A stretch of 64,000 bases of DNA from Tipula vernalis. Its lineage: Eukaryota > Arthropoda > Insecta > Diptera > Tipulidae. Under the pieces are notes generated by a model. It saw nothing but the letters and a program-made list of their open reading frames with translations. It was not told the origin of the DNA and did no database searches. Shown piece by piece: positions 1 through 12,200 of this stretch. The stretch's first letter is position 1, and the number at the start of each line of letters is the position of its first letter. Both the position numbers and the translations under genes were made by a program. The stretch spans positions 273,718,177 through 273,782,176 of the forward strand of contig OY282560.1 of the NCBI GenBank assembly GCA_958295665.1, given 5' to 3'.

Positions 1-175
1 GTTACGAGGTTTACCGTTGAGTCTTTCTTAATTTGAATTTCGTCGAAACTTAATACACATAATCGGGATGAATCTGGCATATTTTGAAATAAATGTTTCA
101 GCTGATGTATCAAAACGTCGTTTGTTCCGGGTGAAATATAGTTAATTGGCGACCAATTGTAGATTGATGAAAGAT
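1..175 (-). pseudogene. P-element/THAP-type transposase fragment, cut by the window edge
   Basis: Read on the minus strand, about 58 codons stay open from near 175 to base 1. They contain SPINYISPGTNDVLIHQL followed by a segment ending CVLSFDEIQIKK. In P-element superfamily transposases a conserved block has a cysteine, a few hydrophobic residues and an F-D-E triad (typically LMFDEM or LLFDE) at the start of the RNase-H-like catalytic domain, and this matches. The acidic residues of that block are present. The frame has a stop at about 190 and no start is visible, so this is an internal piece; its continuation lies left of the window. It could be an intact gene outside or a remnant. Family assignment is by eye. 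Confidence 0.55.
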
Positions 176-488
176 TGATGATTGATTAAAGTAATTTGTC
201 TATGGTTATACTACAAAAGTAATACATACATATATGTATACCTACATATATATTCCATTTATATTGATATAATAAGACTTGGTTTTGGTGAAATACCTAT
301 TATGTACAAATAATTTTTCACTTGATAATACCAAAAGGAACGCAAAATATAAACAACCTCAATTAATGCAATATTTTTGTCGATAGAATATCCAAAGATT
401 AAATATAATAAAATACATAAATTCATAAGATTAATTTATATTTGACAAAAAAAATTACCAAATATTCCTTAAAACAACAAAACAACCC

Positions 489-646
489 ATTCGGCCATTC
501 GACCCATTCGGCCCTTCGACCCATTCGGCCCTTCGATATTCGGCCCTTTGACACTTTCGGCCCTTCGACACATTCGGCCCTTCGACATTCGGCCCTTCGA
601 CCCATTCGGCCCTTCGACATTCGGCCCTTTGAAATTCGGCCCTTCG
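489..646. repeat. 15-17 bp minisatellite, about 10 copies
   Basis: Ten near-identical units of the type ATTCGGCCCTTCGACCC follow each other, differing mainly in whether the final CC or AC is present (15 or 17 bases) and in single C/T or C/A changes. It is GC-rich against a very AT-rich background. Both strands stay open through it, so the open frames over it are repeat artefacts rather than genes. Confidence 0.95.
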
Positions 647-649
647 TAC

Positions 650-1970
650 CCACTCCGTGTAAAGGGTATGAGATTTTTCGCAATTGGCTATTGCGGACAA
701 AAATGAATATGTGATTTCATACAACAAAAATTTGTTATATGTATAAAGCTATATTGCCTATTTAACTTTTATATTTATTTCTTAAAATTGTAATGATTGG
801 AAAATAAATAATGCAATCTATAATTTAAAGTGTGATTTTTGTACATATCATTAAGTTCATTTGGAACAGTTTTGTTTTATCACTTTAATGCCCTGTCTTC
901 AAACATTGCGAGAATTTTGGAAATGCACAATGTTTTCGTAATAGGAATGGTGAAATCATAAATTAGTATTCTTGAAACCATTACGAAAATTACGAAGAGA
1001 GAAATAGAAAAATAAAGAGATTTCGAAAGAGATGATTAAGCGAAGCGGACGCTTGGTTTTACCTAAAATTAATAATTATTGTTGTGAATTTTTTTTTTTA
1101 ATATTGCTTAATTATTAAATATTAAATTATATATATATATATAGTATAAAAAATGATTGTGTAAGCCATTTTTTCTTTTAATGTGAAAATTGCTTCGGTC
1201 TAAAGAGACCAAAGTATTGAAATCCTGTCAAAAATGACCAAAAAATTGGTTGGTCCAAAACAACTTTTCTCACCGTTTTGAACGTCTCTGAGTCCGAAAA
1301 AGCAATAAAAAAAACAAAATAATATGTTCGTCGGTCTGCTTGGACGTCTGGATGTCTGTACTCTTGATATCTCGAGAACCGCTTATCCGATTTAGAATTT
1401 TTTTTCGCCAATCTTTTTCTATGGTACGACGATACGTATGCTGGTATGATGGTGTACGATGATAAGATCCTTTGATTCTATGACGGTATAATTTTAACCC
1501 TTCGAGAACATAACTATTGTTTTAATCACGGAGAACACTGGGGTAATTGACCCTACAGACTTCTTCATCGTCTACCATTTTAAATTGTTGAGTGCGATCA
1601 AGTTGAAAAATTTCTCAGATGTACTTGAAATAATGAAAATCAATTTATATAAATCGAAAGTGCCGGTCGAAAAAATTCATGAAATTTTTATTTTTATTGA
1701 AAAGAAGCGCAATTTATAAAACAGTCGGATTTTTTTATTTTTCAATATTTCTGGCTAAAACTTTACCCGTATTTTCCTGAAATGTAGTAGAATCGAGAAA
1801 AAATGTATACTTTAGTGTTCCTTTAAAAAAAGGAATTTATTTGGCTATTTGGCAAAGGTGAATTTTAAGGTCAAAAAATTCGAACATTTTTGTGAAACAA
1901 TTAAATAAAAATTTATTTTTTACTAAATACAAGTAAAGATTCTAACAATTAGAAAAATTGTTATAAGAAT
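650..1970. other. AT-rich spacer, no gene seen
   Basis: No coding family is recognised. The stretch at 944-985 is the reverse complement of 5390-5430, so it is one end of a dispersed repeat. A short (AT)n run lies near 1129-1142. Confidence 0.6.
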
Positions 1971-1974
1971 TAAC

Positions 1975-2165
1975 TTATTTATTCAATTCCGGCGCAAATA
2001 GACACAATAGAACAATAGAACATCTTGCTCTTTTTTGTAGTTGCGGTCGATCATCTTCTTGTACAGCTGGTTTATCATCAAGAATTAGCTGAATTCCCTT
2101 GCATATTTCTGAACGCAGCGTAATATTTTTTAGTTTTTCTTGCAAGTATGGTGCAAGTAGGTGAA
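1975..2165 (-). pseudogene. possible piggyBac-type transposase C-terminal remnant
   Basis: The minus strand gives an open stretch of about 60 codons ending in a stop at 1975. It contains LAPYLQEKLKNITLRSEI and then QLQKRARCS before going off pattern. PiggyBac-derived transposases end with a helical segment followed by a K/R-R-x-R-C-x-x-C zinc-binding tail; the start of such a tail is visible but the second cysteine is lost, consistent with a frameshift. This is a weak, by-eye match and could be chance. No TTAA ends were found. Confidence 0.3.
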
Positions 2166-2346
2166 AGACAAGTTACTTTATAGCAGCCATAGCAGACAAA
2201 TGTTTGTCCGCTTCATACATTATTGCAAGTATACAAAATTCTTGTATTTTTACTTGCTCGATCAAGTATCCCGCAAAAGAAGCGGATTAGGCGTCGCATT
2301 GTAGCACGAGCTTTGGTATGCATGACACAGCTTTTCGAAAACGCTT

Positions 2347-2912
2347 GTAAAGGCTTTGCCACAGCTATTTTTCGTGCGATGCGATTTGTTTTTTCTTTTC
2401 AAATTCTATTGCAATTAGAATAGATTTGATACTAAATATACGAGTATGAAAAAACTATCAAATACCATTATAATCTTTAAATCCTATACATTGGGTGTTT
2501 GGAATTTAATAATTTTTATTCATATATAATTCATTTTATATTTTATCCAGCGAAGTTTGAAATTTCGCAATTGGAGAAAAAAAATTTTCGCGTTTGGAAA
2601 CTTTCCACATACATACGAATTTTTTTATCGCATGTTTTAACCTCACTTTTTTGGGAAGACATGGAACTGTACAATAGAAAATGATCGAAAAATTCGCAAT
2701 AATTAAATATTTTGATGTATGTGCAATACACAATTATTAAATAAATAAAATAAATAAAAATAATTAAAATTTCGGGAAAAAACTACAAAATAATTTCAAC
2801 CAATTACTATGACAGTTGTTACGAAAAAAATCGCGTCGCTGTTAAGTGTGGCATCCAGTGCGAAATTTGACGCGAATCGCATCGCACGAAAATAGCTGTG
2901 GCAAAGCCTTTA
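2347..2912. repeat. about 40 bp inverted repeat enclosing about 490 bp (MITE-like)
   Basis: Bases 2347-2386 and 2874-2912 are reverse complements with one length difference; both arms include CTTTGCCACAGCTATTTT or its complement. The interior is AT-rich and has no convincing gene. Arms of this length at this spacing suggest a small non-autonomous DNA transposon, though the true ends were not found. Confidence 0.6.
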
Positions 2913-3079
2913 CTTCTTTCGTTTGTAAACCTTCTACATACTTGTCTTTTCTTCTATTCTACTATTATTTGTACGAAAACTCGATATATTTTGAAAGATG
3001 TCCACATAAATTTATGAATTGTTACAAAATCATATCTAGTTTTCATTGAAATAATACGGGATTACCCTCGATATTTCGA

Positions 3080-3330
3080 ACAAAAAAAAAACCCGAAAAA
3101 TCAAGTTTTTAATTATAACAAATTTTTGAAATATTATTTTAATTCGTTATATACCTTGGAGGATGGTAACTGCTGCCCCTAACCCCCCAGTTACAACGTT
3201 TTTCAATAATTTATGCTTTTTAATAATTATTCACATACAAAACAGAGAACTCATCAAAGCCGTTTAACTTTGGAGCCTTTGCGCAAGTATGACAGGAAAA
3301 CATAATAGTTGTTTCAAAAAGCTGGATATT
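3080..3330. repeat. dispersed repeat, copy 1
   Basis: Shares a series of words in the same order with 60795-61010: ATCAAG followed by TTTAATTATAACAAATTTTT, an ATACCTT-GAGG-TGG core with a C-rich run, AACGTTTTTCAA, and AGCCTTTGCGCAAG then GACAGGAAAAC. The two copies are in the same orientation 57.7 kb apart. No coding potential is seen. Confidence 0.65.
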
Positions 3331-3832
3331 TATAATTTATATTAATATTTATGTACATTTATGTTGCACATAGTAAAATAAAACACTCTTCAAAGACGCT
3401 TTGCATTGGTCCTCTCCGCGCAAAGCTGACAAGAAATTATATAGCATCCTTTTGTTATCAAATTGTAGTAGGTCGTATTTAATAAAACTCTAATGAGGTC
3501 TTCTGTCAGAGCCTTCTAGAGTAAAGAGCCATAATATTAATGACGTATTTTTTAGAAGCTTTTTTAGTAGTATAACTTTTCACTGATTTACATAGGAATC
3601 CATAGTAAAAATGGTGTTTTTTAGCTTCAAGTTTTTCAATGAAAAAAACAAGAATGTTATAAAATGTTTATATAAAAGTTTTCTACATATCTTTAAGAAC
3701 AATATACAAGAAGGCTATATTAGTATTAAGTAAATATTAATTGCAGAAATATTAAAATTAAATTATTTCTAAAATATATTTTTTCGAAGTTTCATTTCCT
3801 CAGTAAATTAGGAAAACTCTTTATACTACATC

Positions 3833-3926
3833 TGGATTGCGTGTCGTACTCATAAACCCACGTCTCGTCTCCAGTAATGATCCTTTTGATGATTGTGGGA
3901 TCGGATTCAGCCTCGCAAATCTTGTG
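3833..3926 (-). pseudogene. mariner transposase fragment
   Basis: The minus strand encodes HKICEAESDPTIIKRI then ITGDETWVYEYDTQS, about 31 residues. This is the block of mariner-family transposases around the second catalytic aspartate (GDETWVY-YD). Homology fades at both sides and there is no full frame or terminal repeat, so it is a decayed scrap. A GC-richer patch at 4080-4170 may belong to the same insertion, but I could not read mariner protein there. Confidence 0.85.
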
Positions 3927-3929
3927 TAA

Positions 3930-5270
3930 AATTGTAAATAATTTCTAAAATTGTAAATAATCGCCAACACACACAGAGATAGATGTACTCTTGACTACGT
4001 AACTTTTGCAAATGTCAAGCTATGACGCTAAGATTTAGAGGGAATATCAACAACAGATGTACCAATTTAACAAAAAAAAACAGAACTCAAATCGGAACGA
4101 TGGGAGCGCCACACGTTGGTTATTCCGGGAACTTGTTGATCAAGGTAGTATATAATCGAATGGAAATTATTTTTATGAGTTCATTCCTTTTGTAAGCCAG
4201 GTCTCGCGAATGATTGTTTTGGCTTTATTTCCAATACTAGAGGCGTTCTGGTAGTAAATAGAAATGACACTAGCATTACGAGAAGAATAAGACAGAGACA
4301 TAGCAGCTAAAGTAACCAGTGAAAATATCGAATGATGACAATTAGACCAGCGACAGTCAAGGCGAAAGCCGGTTGTAGTATTCGCGTCGGACTAATTCTG
4401 ATGGATGGTTTGGTTCGGCGCCGAAAGTTAAGGACGACAATAAATTGGTGAATTATCGAAAGGGTAGGCCAAACATCAACAAGTCAAATTTCCTTAGCTA
4501 AAACTTTAGCCTTTATATTAAAATCTACTACATCGTTAAAGCAGACAAATGCCATTTCATCAAGTTAAGTTTAGTTACTGCTTTATTCGAATCTTCAACA
4601 CTTTAATTTACAAATCTCGTTATCGCAGCCTCCTTCATTATCCTCAGTTACCCATAATTTTCCATTATAACGCCTTATACATTTTTCATGGTTAATAGAT
4701 AATGGAATTTCCATTATTTATTCAATTCTATCCCTTAACGAATCATATGTCATCCATTCGTTATTAGCCAATATGGATAATAGTTAATGATAAATGGCAA
4801 AATTTTGAAGCAGCTATTCTTCCGTTGATACAATTTTCATTTCGTTGGGAATGCTTGGTTGTTTTTTGCGGATAGATAATCAGTTGGCTTTTCTTTGTGC
4901 ATTTTGGCACTACTACCATGGCATGAGAAGGCAGATTATAATAATATATAAACACAGCTAGAGCGAATCAGGCCAAAATCCCTGTATGTTCTCGGAGAGT
5001 TAAGATGATATGGTCATACATTTAATTTATTATTAATAGCCACCTTTGAAGGTATATCACAATAAACAAAAAAGAAAGTTGGTACAATTTCGTTTTCGGT
5101 AAAAAAATAATAAATATTTAGTGAGTAAATACATATTATTTTTAACCATCAACACAAATTATTGAGTTTTATAAACATCCCTATATGAATATAATTAAAA
5201 CAAAAATCCAAATGATTTCATTACGAAATGCAATAAGGAACGAAAAAACTATTCGAAAATTTTAGTAACG
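3930..5270. other. spacer, no gene seen
   Basis: No protein family is recognised on either strand. The stretch 4080-4460 is GC-richer than its surroundings and may be old transposon sequence. The rest is AT-rich. Confidence 0.5.
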
Positions 5271-5277
5271 ATCCGTT

Positions 5278-5476
5278 GCGAAAATTTTCGTAATCCGATT
5301 TCAAGAATACCATTTTAGCCACTGACATTTTTCATCATCTCTCTCCAAATTTTATTATTCTTTATTCCTCTCTCCGTTATGTTCGTAATGGTTTCAAGAA
5401 TACTAATTTATGATTTTATCATTACTATTACGAAAATAGCATTACGAAAATTTTCGGTACCGAAAATTTTCGTAAT
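5278..5476. repeat. palindrome-ended small repeat element
   Basis: The core word CGAAAATTTTCG occurs at both ends. The right end, 5441-5476, is a perfect 36-bp palindrome centred on GGTACC, and both ends are followed by TTCAAGAATA-type sequence. Bases 5390-5430 recur inverted at 944-985, so the family is dispersed. No coding content. Confidence 0.65.
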
Positions 5477-6369
5477 GGTTCAAGAATAGCACCCCAGGTC
5501 TCAAAAGTATGACCGGGAAAATCCCTAGTTTTCAATTTATTTACTTACTCAAAACCCCTATACCAAATGAGAAATCGTGGGATTTCAATGTATGTAATGC
5601 TAGCCCGAAACTCTTTCCGAAAAAAAACGCGATGGCAACACGAAACTATCTCTATCGCGACAGTTTTTACTCTCAGTCCATTCACTGTCACGATCGTTGA
5701 ACAAAAAATTGTATATATCTAGAATTTATAGATAAAGTCGTATAAATATTTCAACTCAAAAGTTTCACAGATACTTCTCATCATATAGCTCCAGATTCAT
5801 TAGTCATCTGAATATTTTAACACAAGCGATTCACGAGCACTTCTCTTATATGGCCTGATTCATTGAGGTTTCGACTTACACGAAAATTTTATCTCCAAGA
5901 AAGATGTATCTGGAATTTTTAAAATATAGTGGTCTTAATAGATATAGACAGATAAAATTGATCTCTGTATAATTACAAATCATAACGATTATGAGTAGTA
6001 TATATTTATGAAGCGTGGCCCAATATTCTTGGCATACAAGAAGCGCGGAAAATTATAACCGACTCGGATTATAAAACAATACTTTTCCCTTCAGCGAGTG
6101 ATATAAAAATCGTAAATTTGAATTGGAACAGAATTGTAAGCAATCTTATCAAGCGAAGATATTCGTGCGATTAAAAGTTATTTTTTGTAATTAAAAGATA
6201 GTAAGCGAATATTTGGAATAAAAAGAAAGTTGTTAGAGCGATTGTTAGAGGAGATCTTAATAAATTATTAAGTTATTATTAAATTATTAATTGAAATTAT
6301 GTGAGGTGAAACATGAACCCCGATCTGATATTATTCGTAAAGGAACGCTGAACAGGTTAAATTACGATT

Positions 6370-6737
6370 TGTAATGTTTGACAACTTCGGTCATGTTCAT
6401 CGTCTTCGTCGGGTACAGTTTCGTAAGTTTACTAAAACCGTCAACTACCGCAAAAATATACCTATAACCTCGCCTGGTCGTTTCTAACGAACCTTAATGA
6501 TCCACATGGATCGAATGGTTTGTCATATTTATCATATATATGGTGAAAACCCTCTCTATGTGCCATCGGTTTATACATAAGACATTTCATACATTTTTTA
6601 ATAAACTCGTTAATCTTTTCCACCATATTCGAGAACCAAAAATTCCGTCTAATCATTTCGATGGTTTTATTAATACCTGCGTGTCCGATATTATGGTGTT
6701 GTCTTATTATTTCATCGACAAACACCTGAGGCACCAA
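6370..6737 (-). pseudogene. Ty3/gypsy integrase fragment
   Basis: From 6737 downward the frame shows the integrase zinc-binding HHCC domain: HHNIGHAGINKTIEMIRR with a later CMKC pair. In another frame, near 6370-6480, the start of the catalytic core appears as YRYIFAVVDGFSKL, which carries the first catalytic aspartate. The rest of the core is missing. The frame change and truncation make it non-functional. It is the 3' part of the pol gene whose RNase H, RT, protease and gag pieces lie at higher coordinates, in the correct gypsy order for a minus-strand element. No LTR was identified with confidence. Confidence 0.85.
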
Positions 6738-6824
6738 AAATAATAATCTATTCTTGTATTTCCGATATACCAGATTTTCTCTCAGCTCATAAAATTTATT
6801 TTTTCCGTTTTCGTTTAGATCATC

Positions 6825-7262
6825 CTAAATTATTTTTATGGTATCGTCTGTCAACTGAAAATGCGCCATATTTCTCGAAAGGTTGCATTCCAATATCAAT
6901 ATATTTGTTGGACGACTAAGCGCGTCAACATGTCGCATTCTGTCATTACCACGATGAACAATCTCATAATCATAGTTTTCCAGTAACAAAGCCCACCGCA
7001 TTATTCGATTATTAGTATCTTTTTTTTTCAACGTCAGTTTTAATGAATTACAATCAGTTACTAATTTGACATGAATTCCATGTACATATACATGAAAACG
7101 TTGCAGAGCATAGAATAAAACAGGATGGAGATATCCATCTGTTTGGCGCTGTAACAAGATAGGATCAAAACCTATTTGACTAGCGTCCGTATATAATTCG
7201 GTAGCTGCGCTAGGATTATATAAACTCAAAGTTGGTGACGATTTTAATCTGGACTTTAACAA
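6825..7262 (-). pseudogene. Ty3/gypsy RNase H domain
   Basis: A 145-codon frame has ELYTDASQIGFDPILLQ at its start, the first RNase H aspartate block of Ty3/gypsy pol, then VKLVTDCNSLKLTLKKKD (second block) and HVDALSRP near the end, the standard close of the RNase H domain. The domain is nearly complete, but a frameshift separates it from the RT piece upstream (they overlap by a few bases near 7256-7262) and from the integrase piece downstream. Confidence 0.88.
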
Positions 7263-7711
7263 TTGAAATCGTATATGGGTTTAGCTAATATCGAGTAATT
7301 TTGTATAAACCGTCTAAAGAAGCATGTTAAACCGATAAAACGGTGAAGTTCGTGGACATTCTTAGGTAATGGATAATTTTGAATTGCATCAAAGTGTCGC
7401 GACGTCGGGCGAATTTCGTCTTGACCAATCTCGTAACCTAAGTAATCAATTTTATCTCGAAGAAAACTACATTTAGTAGATTGAATCTTTAAACAATTCG
7501 CATACAATATGTCAAACACATTTTTGAGTATCCGTCGCCACCAGGATATCATCAATGTAAATTATCACGTCACCTGATTCAATTAATTGTTTAAAAATTA
7601 TTACTACAAACCGCTGAAATATCGACGGTGCATTACATAGGCAAAAGAGCATTTTTAGATATTCATATTGTGCATCCGGTGTAACAAACGCAGAATAATT
7701 CACAATAAATT
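7256..7711 (-). pseudogene. Ty3/gypsy reverse transcriptase, C-terminal part
   Basis: Two overlapping frames together cover the palm and thumb. The frame reaching 7739 holds FVTPDAQYEYLKMLFCLCNA and the catalytic YIDDILVATD. The frame 7256-7555 continues with FLGYEIG-type sequence and the thumb (LHRFIGLTCFFRRFI). A frameshift lies near 7530. The fingers and the first catalytic motif are absent. Homology to RT stops at about 7711, where another small repeat begins, so the first residues of the open frame come from that insert. Confidence 0.9.
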
Positions 7712-8068
7712 GGTTTTTGGTGTAGTGAATATAATTCACTATAACAGTGCATTCTGGCCAGATACTTAATGTGAACGGCGAGAGTTGTATTTTTGTAGTT
7801 TGGTCTTAGCTACCTGATGAGTAGACCGACTTTTCAGTACGAAACCAAACTACCAACATATAAGGAACCCAAGGAGGGTTCTCATTTTTGAAGAGTAATA
7901 CATTTGCATAACTATTGGCCCTCCGGCTAAGGTACGGGGAGGGGTGAATGATATTTCTACTTTTTTCAGTAGATATGAGGGATTGACCACTTTATTTTTC
8001 TAACTTACCAAACCAAAAATTTCGAGAATGTCATGAACAATAATATATTTTTCTATAAAAAGCCGAAA
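7712..8068 (-). mobile_element. small repeat element inserted in gypsy pol (family copy A)
   Basis: This stretch is the reverse complement of much of 37331-37735 in the DLST intron. Shared words include TTGTATTTTTGTAGTTTGGT, TAGCTACCTGA, CTTTTCAGTACGAAAC, the TACTTTTTT-GTAGATAT region and TCTATAAAAAG at the far end. It lies between the protease and RT pieces of the gypsy element, so it entered after that element. It encodes nothing recognisable. Confidence 0.75.
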
Positions 8069-8189
8069 AAATCAATTGATTACAGACAGACAATTTAAAT
8101 TCTTAATCAATATTTATTATCTCGTCAAACAAATTGTATCGCAACGCAACGTCTGTTCCACTTTTTCAGTCAGACAAACGCTTATCGAA

Positions 8190-8500
8190 CTGTCACGCAA
8201 ATTAGTTAATATGTCACAACTTACCATAGGACTTCTAAGGCATTCGCGACCGATCAAGCAATCATAGCCCATTGTTTCGTCCGGCACAATATAAAACTTA
8301 ATATTAAAATAATTTTACAACTCAACTTCAATAATCTGCAAATTTGTATTTTAGAATTATTCACTCCAGTAAATTGATTCCCGTCGTCTCCTTGAATTAT
8401 TATTCCCTTGGGAACAATTCCTTGCTTAATTCTATGAATTGGGCTTCCCGTATCGATGATTGCTTTGACTTTGTATTAGAAGTAATCGCCGTTGATATCG
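8190..8500 (-). pseudogene. Ty3/gypsy aspartic protease remnant
   Basis: On the minus strand near 8480-8400 the sequence reads KAIIDTGSPIHRI, the retropepsin active-site signature D-T-G-S with its hydrophobic lead-in. After a frameshift near 8310, FYIVPDETMGYDCLIGRECL follows, matching the C-terminal flap and LLGRD-like block of gypsy proteases. The domain is about the right length (roughly 100 residues) but is split over frames. It lies between gag and the inserted repeat in the expected pol order. Confidence 0.8.
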
Positions 8501-8579
8501 AGTTAATATTTTCTTTCGTTATCCTTAATATAATGGCTAGTTTGAAGTTGATTATTATTATTTTTCGTTCGCAATGACT

Positions 8580-9204
8580 GCATACTATTATACCATTCGA
8601 TACGTTCTTTTAATTCCTCGAGCGTTGCGATTTTATGTGCACGTAATGAGTTCGCCAAATTTACTTCATTTATACCAGAATTATATATTTAACCACAGCT
8701 TCCTTTGAGATATTAACTTTCTCACTAATCATAATCATCTCATAATAATATTCCAATAAATTTTAGTCTTTACATCTTATTGAGTTTCTTAATTGATCAT
8801 ATATTTCCCCTTCACTAATATTTGCTTTAAAATTATCCAAAAACCTCTTTTTAAAATTCTCCAAAACATAGTACGTACTTATCTTGAAATGTCATAAACC
8901 ATAACCACGCAGTGTATGATAATTTTGATGGAATCGCTAACATTAATAACCTATCGTCGATTTTATAGATTTGTTTCAACGACTCAATTCGTTCAATCCA
9001 TTGTACCGATGATAAGGACTTTGCGTTAACTAGATCGAATTCAGGTATAATATCGATCACTCCTTTGGTAGATAATACCGATCTTTGAGGTTCCTTTTTC
9101 TCATTCCAAAGCTTTCGTTCTAACTCGAGTAATTCACGTTCTTTCATAATTAAATTTCTTTCTCGATTAATTAATTCTCGTTCTCGTTCCGGTTCTCGTT
9201 TCAT
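8580..9204 (-). pseudogene. Ty3/gypsy gag remnant
   Basis: The frame 8851-9204 (117 codons) opens with a charged Glu/Arg-rich coiled-coil stretch, then IPEFDLVNAKSLSSVQWIER and a YKIDDRLLMLAIPSKL segment. That is the order seen in gypsy gag: a coiled-coil lead, a PEFDPE-type motif and the capsid N-terminal helices. Capsid-like sequence continues to about 8580 in broken frames. No zinc knuckle was found. The bases 9205-9590 upstream may hold the LTR/leader, but I could not define it. Confidence 0.75.
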
Positions 9205-12200
9205 TTTCCGAATGATCGTTCTGTGCCAACTGTTTCAGTAACACCTTCTTATTTCCGCTCGTTGAAAGGATTTTACGTTTCAATAACGCACGCAAATCCT
9301 ATACGCTTAATTCATACATCTTCAATGAATATTATAACATAAATACCGTCAAGTAATAATTATTTATTTAAATCGTTGGTGCAAACAAAACACTGATGCT
9401 AATATCTCGTCTTCATTTGTTGAATTCACGTGTTTTTCACACAAATTATTTTAGTTTTCGGTATTTGGTATTAATTTCAATAAAAAATGATATTTCATGA
9501 CTATTCGTTAATATTTTAAATTATCCCACTTCTGATGATGTAGTAACGTCATTTGGATACTATAGGATTACACTTTTAAAAAAATAAAACTACTCTCTCT
9601 CTCTCTCTCTCTTTATTATTTCGCCATGACACCTCGTTTTCTTTTATTATTATCTTTTTATTACTATCTAAGCGCTTCATCTTCCTTGCGTTAGGCTTAC
9701 GAACTAAACGAAGTGAGATCTATTATTGGTTATGATAAGTATTTTACATAAAATATAAACCCTACAATGTACACATTACAAGTACTTTATAAAAGTACCC
9801 ATATTTTCTTTAACTTCCAATGGATCTTGCAAATTTTTTTTTCTGTAAGAAAAATAGACTTAGAATTTAGCTTTTGCATTTTATAGGTAGCCAGTTTATG
9901 AGAAAAAATAGAGTTGTTTCAATGTTAAACATCTTTTTGAATTTTATCAACCCTGATAATAATTGCAGAATAGAAGACAAAAAATTATTAGATTTACATT
10001 GCATCGGATTCAATATCAACTAAAAATCACCTTTTCTGTTTTTGTTATTCGTAACTAGTTAGGAAATGAAGAATATTTCACAACTAGGTAGCCTTTATAC
10101 AACTCAATGATTTTTTTTTAATCAAAATTCAATAATATACATATTTTAACAAAATTAGAAAAACCCTTATATACAACACGTTAGGAAATGTCATTTTGTG
10201 TAACTTGTGTACAACTCTCTTTGTTCGTTTTGCAAATATCCCACTCTTTATACAAAATGAGGCATTTCCTAATTGGTTGCATAAATAGTTATTCTTATGC
10301 CTGAAATTATACATAAATCCCAAATCAAATATCATTGCCGTATCGGCATGTAAATTAGTAAATAGGGTGTCTGGTTGGCTATTGAATTTAATTAATACTG
10401 TATTGTACTGTACTGTAATTTGTTCACCGTTTACCATGTAGAAAATTGGCATACCGATAAAAGTGGGTATAATTTCTACCTAACATTAGTTCAGTTTTAG
10501 TTCAGAAGTAAAGTTAGTGTGGAGCTGCTATATACATTGTAGACCAACCAATATCAATCGGGGGATTCTTCAAAATATTATAGAATCGAAAAATGTTGGT
10601 TATTAAAATTGTTTACCTAACTTATAGGGAAGCTTATCCTTTGTATTACAGGATTGTGATAAATACATGTTGGTTGAATTTCTCGTTGCATGGGAAATAT
10701 GTCCACAATTCAGTTTCCTATTAATGAACTTTTTTCTCAGTGCTGGTAGTTATGAAACGTACTGTATGTCAAATATTCTGTAAGGAAATATGTTCATCAA
10801 ATTCGGTAAAAATGATTCACAAAATTACATGTGTATACTTCAACAAAATTATCAATGTTGATTGAACAATTCAAACTCGATTTTGTAACGATAACTTATC
10901 TTAAATAAGTTGATCTTACTAATTTTTGGTTACCCCTATTTTAAATAGGAATATCTTTTTGTTTTTTTGGTTTAAACGAATTTAACAATTTGTATGATTA
11001 CATAAAATAAGGGTAGAGTTGTACCAATCAGAACCAGTTTCCATTAAACCGGATCCATTTTTTGGATGTTTACCTTCAGATTGCTAATATTCGCGCCAAA
11101 AGAATTTAACAATTTTTTTTTTTTTTTACATTACCCGACGTTATTTTCATTTATATTTATTTTCATTTTTCGAAATAGCCCACAGTCCCACATCATCATA
11201 AATATTTTATGAAATAGGGTTAAAATATTTTAAATCAAAATATTAAAAATAAAAACAAAAAAAAATTAAATAACATAAAAGTTTTACATTGCAATAATTT
11301 AAAAATGTATAAGACGATTTAAGTTTGTTCTATAAGTAATAAATTTTCTAAGAATTAGAAATATTCTTTATATACGAGAATAGACCACCTATATGTAAAA
11401 AAAAACTATAACAATTTTATAGTACAAAAAATATATTGCAAGAAATATAAAATTTATTTACTTTTGGTAGTTTATAGTTTTAGAAAAGTTTTACTCTTCT
11501 GTATGTATATACTCGTCTCTATAGAAAGGTAATAAAACGTAAAAAAAAAAAAGTTAAATATAAGTTGTAGCAAAAATTTTCTTTTAAAACTCTCTCATCC
11601 TTGGCAAAACTTTTTGTGTACGAGAGGATGGACAAAGTGGAAGAAATAAGGTGCCTTTAATAATTTTATGCAGTGTAATCGGAATTTTGATCTTAATTTG
11701 CATATACATGGATATGTACAAAAGAATTCTCTAATTGTTTATGTAAAATATATGTTTATATTTACAGTTCGAACTGTATAGGAAATGCATCTTTAAAATA
11801 ATAATTTCACCTTTTTAAGCTTTGTACAAGATTAATATCTTGAATGAAAGTGTCGCATCAATTTTTGCAGTGTCAACCAAAAGCTTGGTATGTGTCTTAT
11901 ATTTGGTCGACTTTTATAAGTGTCAATTCTCCCACGATCTATTAAAAGGTACGGATCTGTGAAACTTTTCGAAATACCTAGTATATTTTTGTGTGAAGTG
12001 TTTTATAATAACTGTGAACTTTTAACATAATTGAAATAATATGAATCAAAATTGTAATCATAATATGACTTAATCCATGTAAAATTGTAATCATAATATG
12101 ATGTATGTAAAATTGTAATCATAATAATCTGTTTCACCTGAAATGCTTGTTGGCTACATTCAAAGTAAACTAAAAGGTTGCTCGCCTGACGAAGTGGATT

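Noticed and set aside
423..727. Overlapping 86-90 codon frames rich in Arg, Pro and Gly
   Set aside because: All three are readings of the minisatellite.
1160..1420. A 77-codon minus-strand frame as a gene
   Set aside because: Only 77 residues, no recognised motif; the sequence around CTCGAGAACCGCTTATCCGA looks like transposon-derived non-coding repeat.
6000..6350. A gypsy LTR next to the integrase end
   Set aside because: It has promoter-like and polyadenylation-like words, but no matching partner was found beyond the gag end, so borders cannot be supported.
10129..10452. A 107-codon minus-strand frame as a small gene
   Set aside because: No recognised motif and no supporting splice or context signals; AT-rich chance frames of this size are expected.
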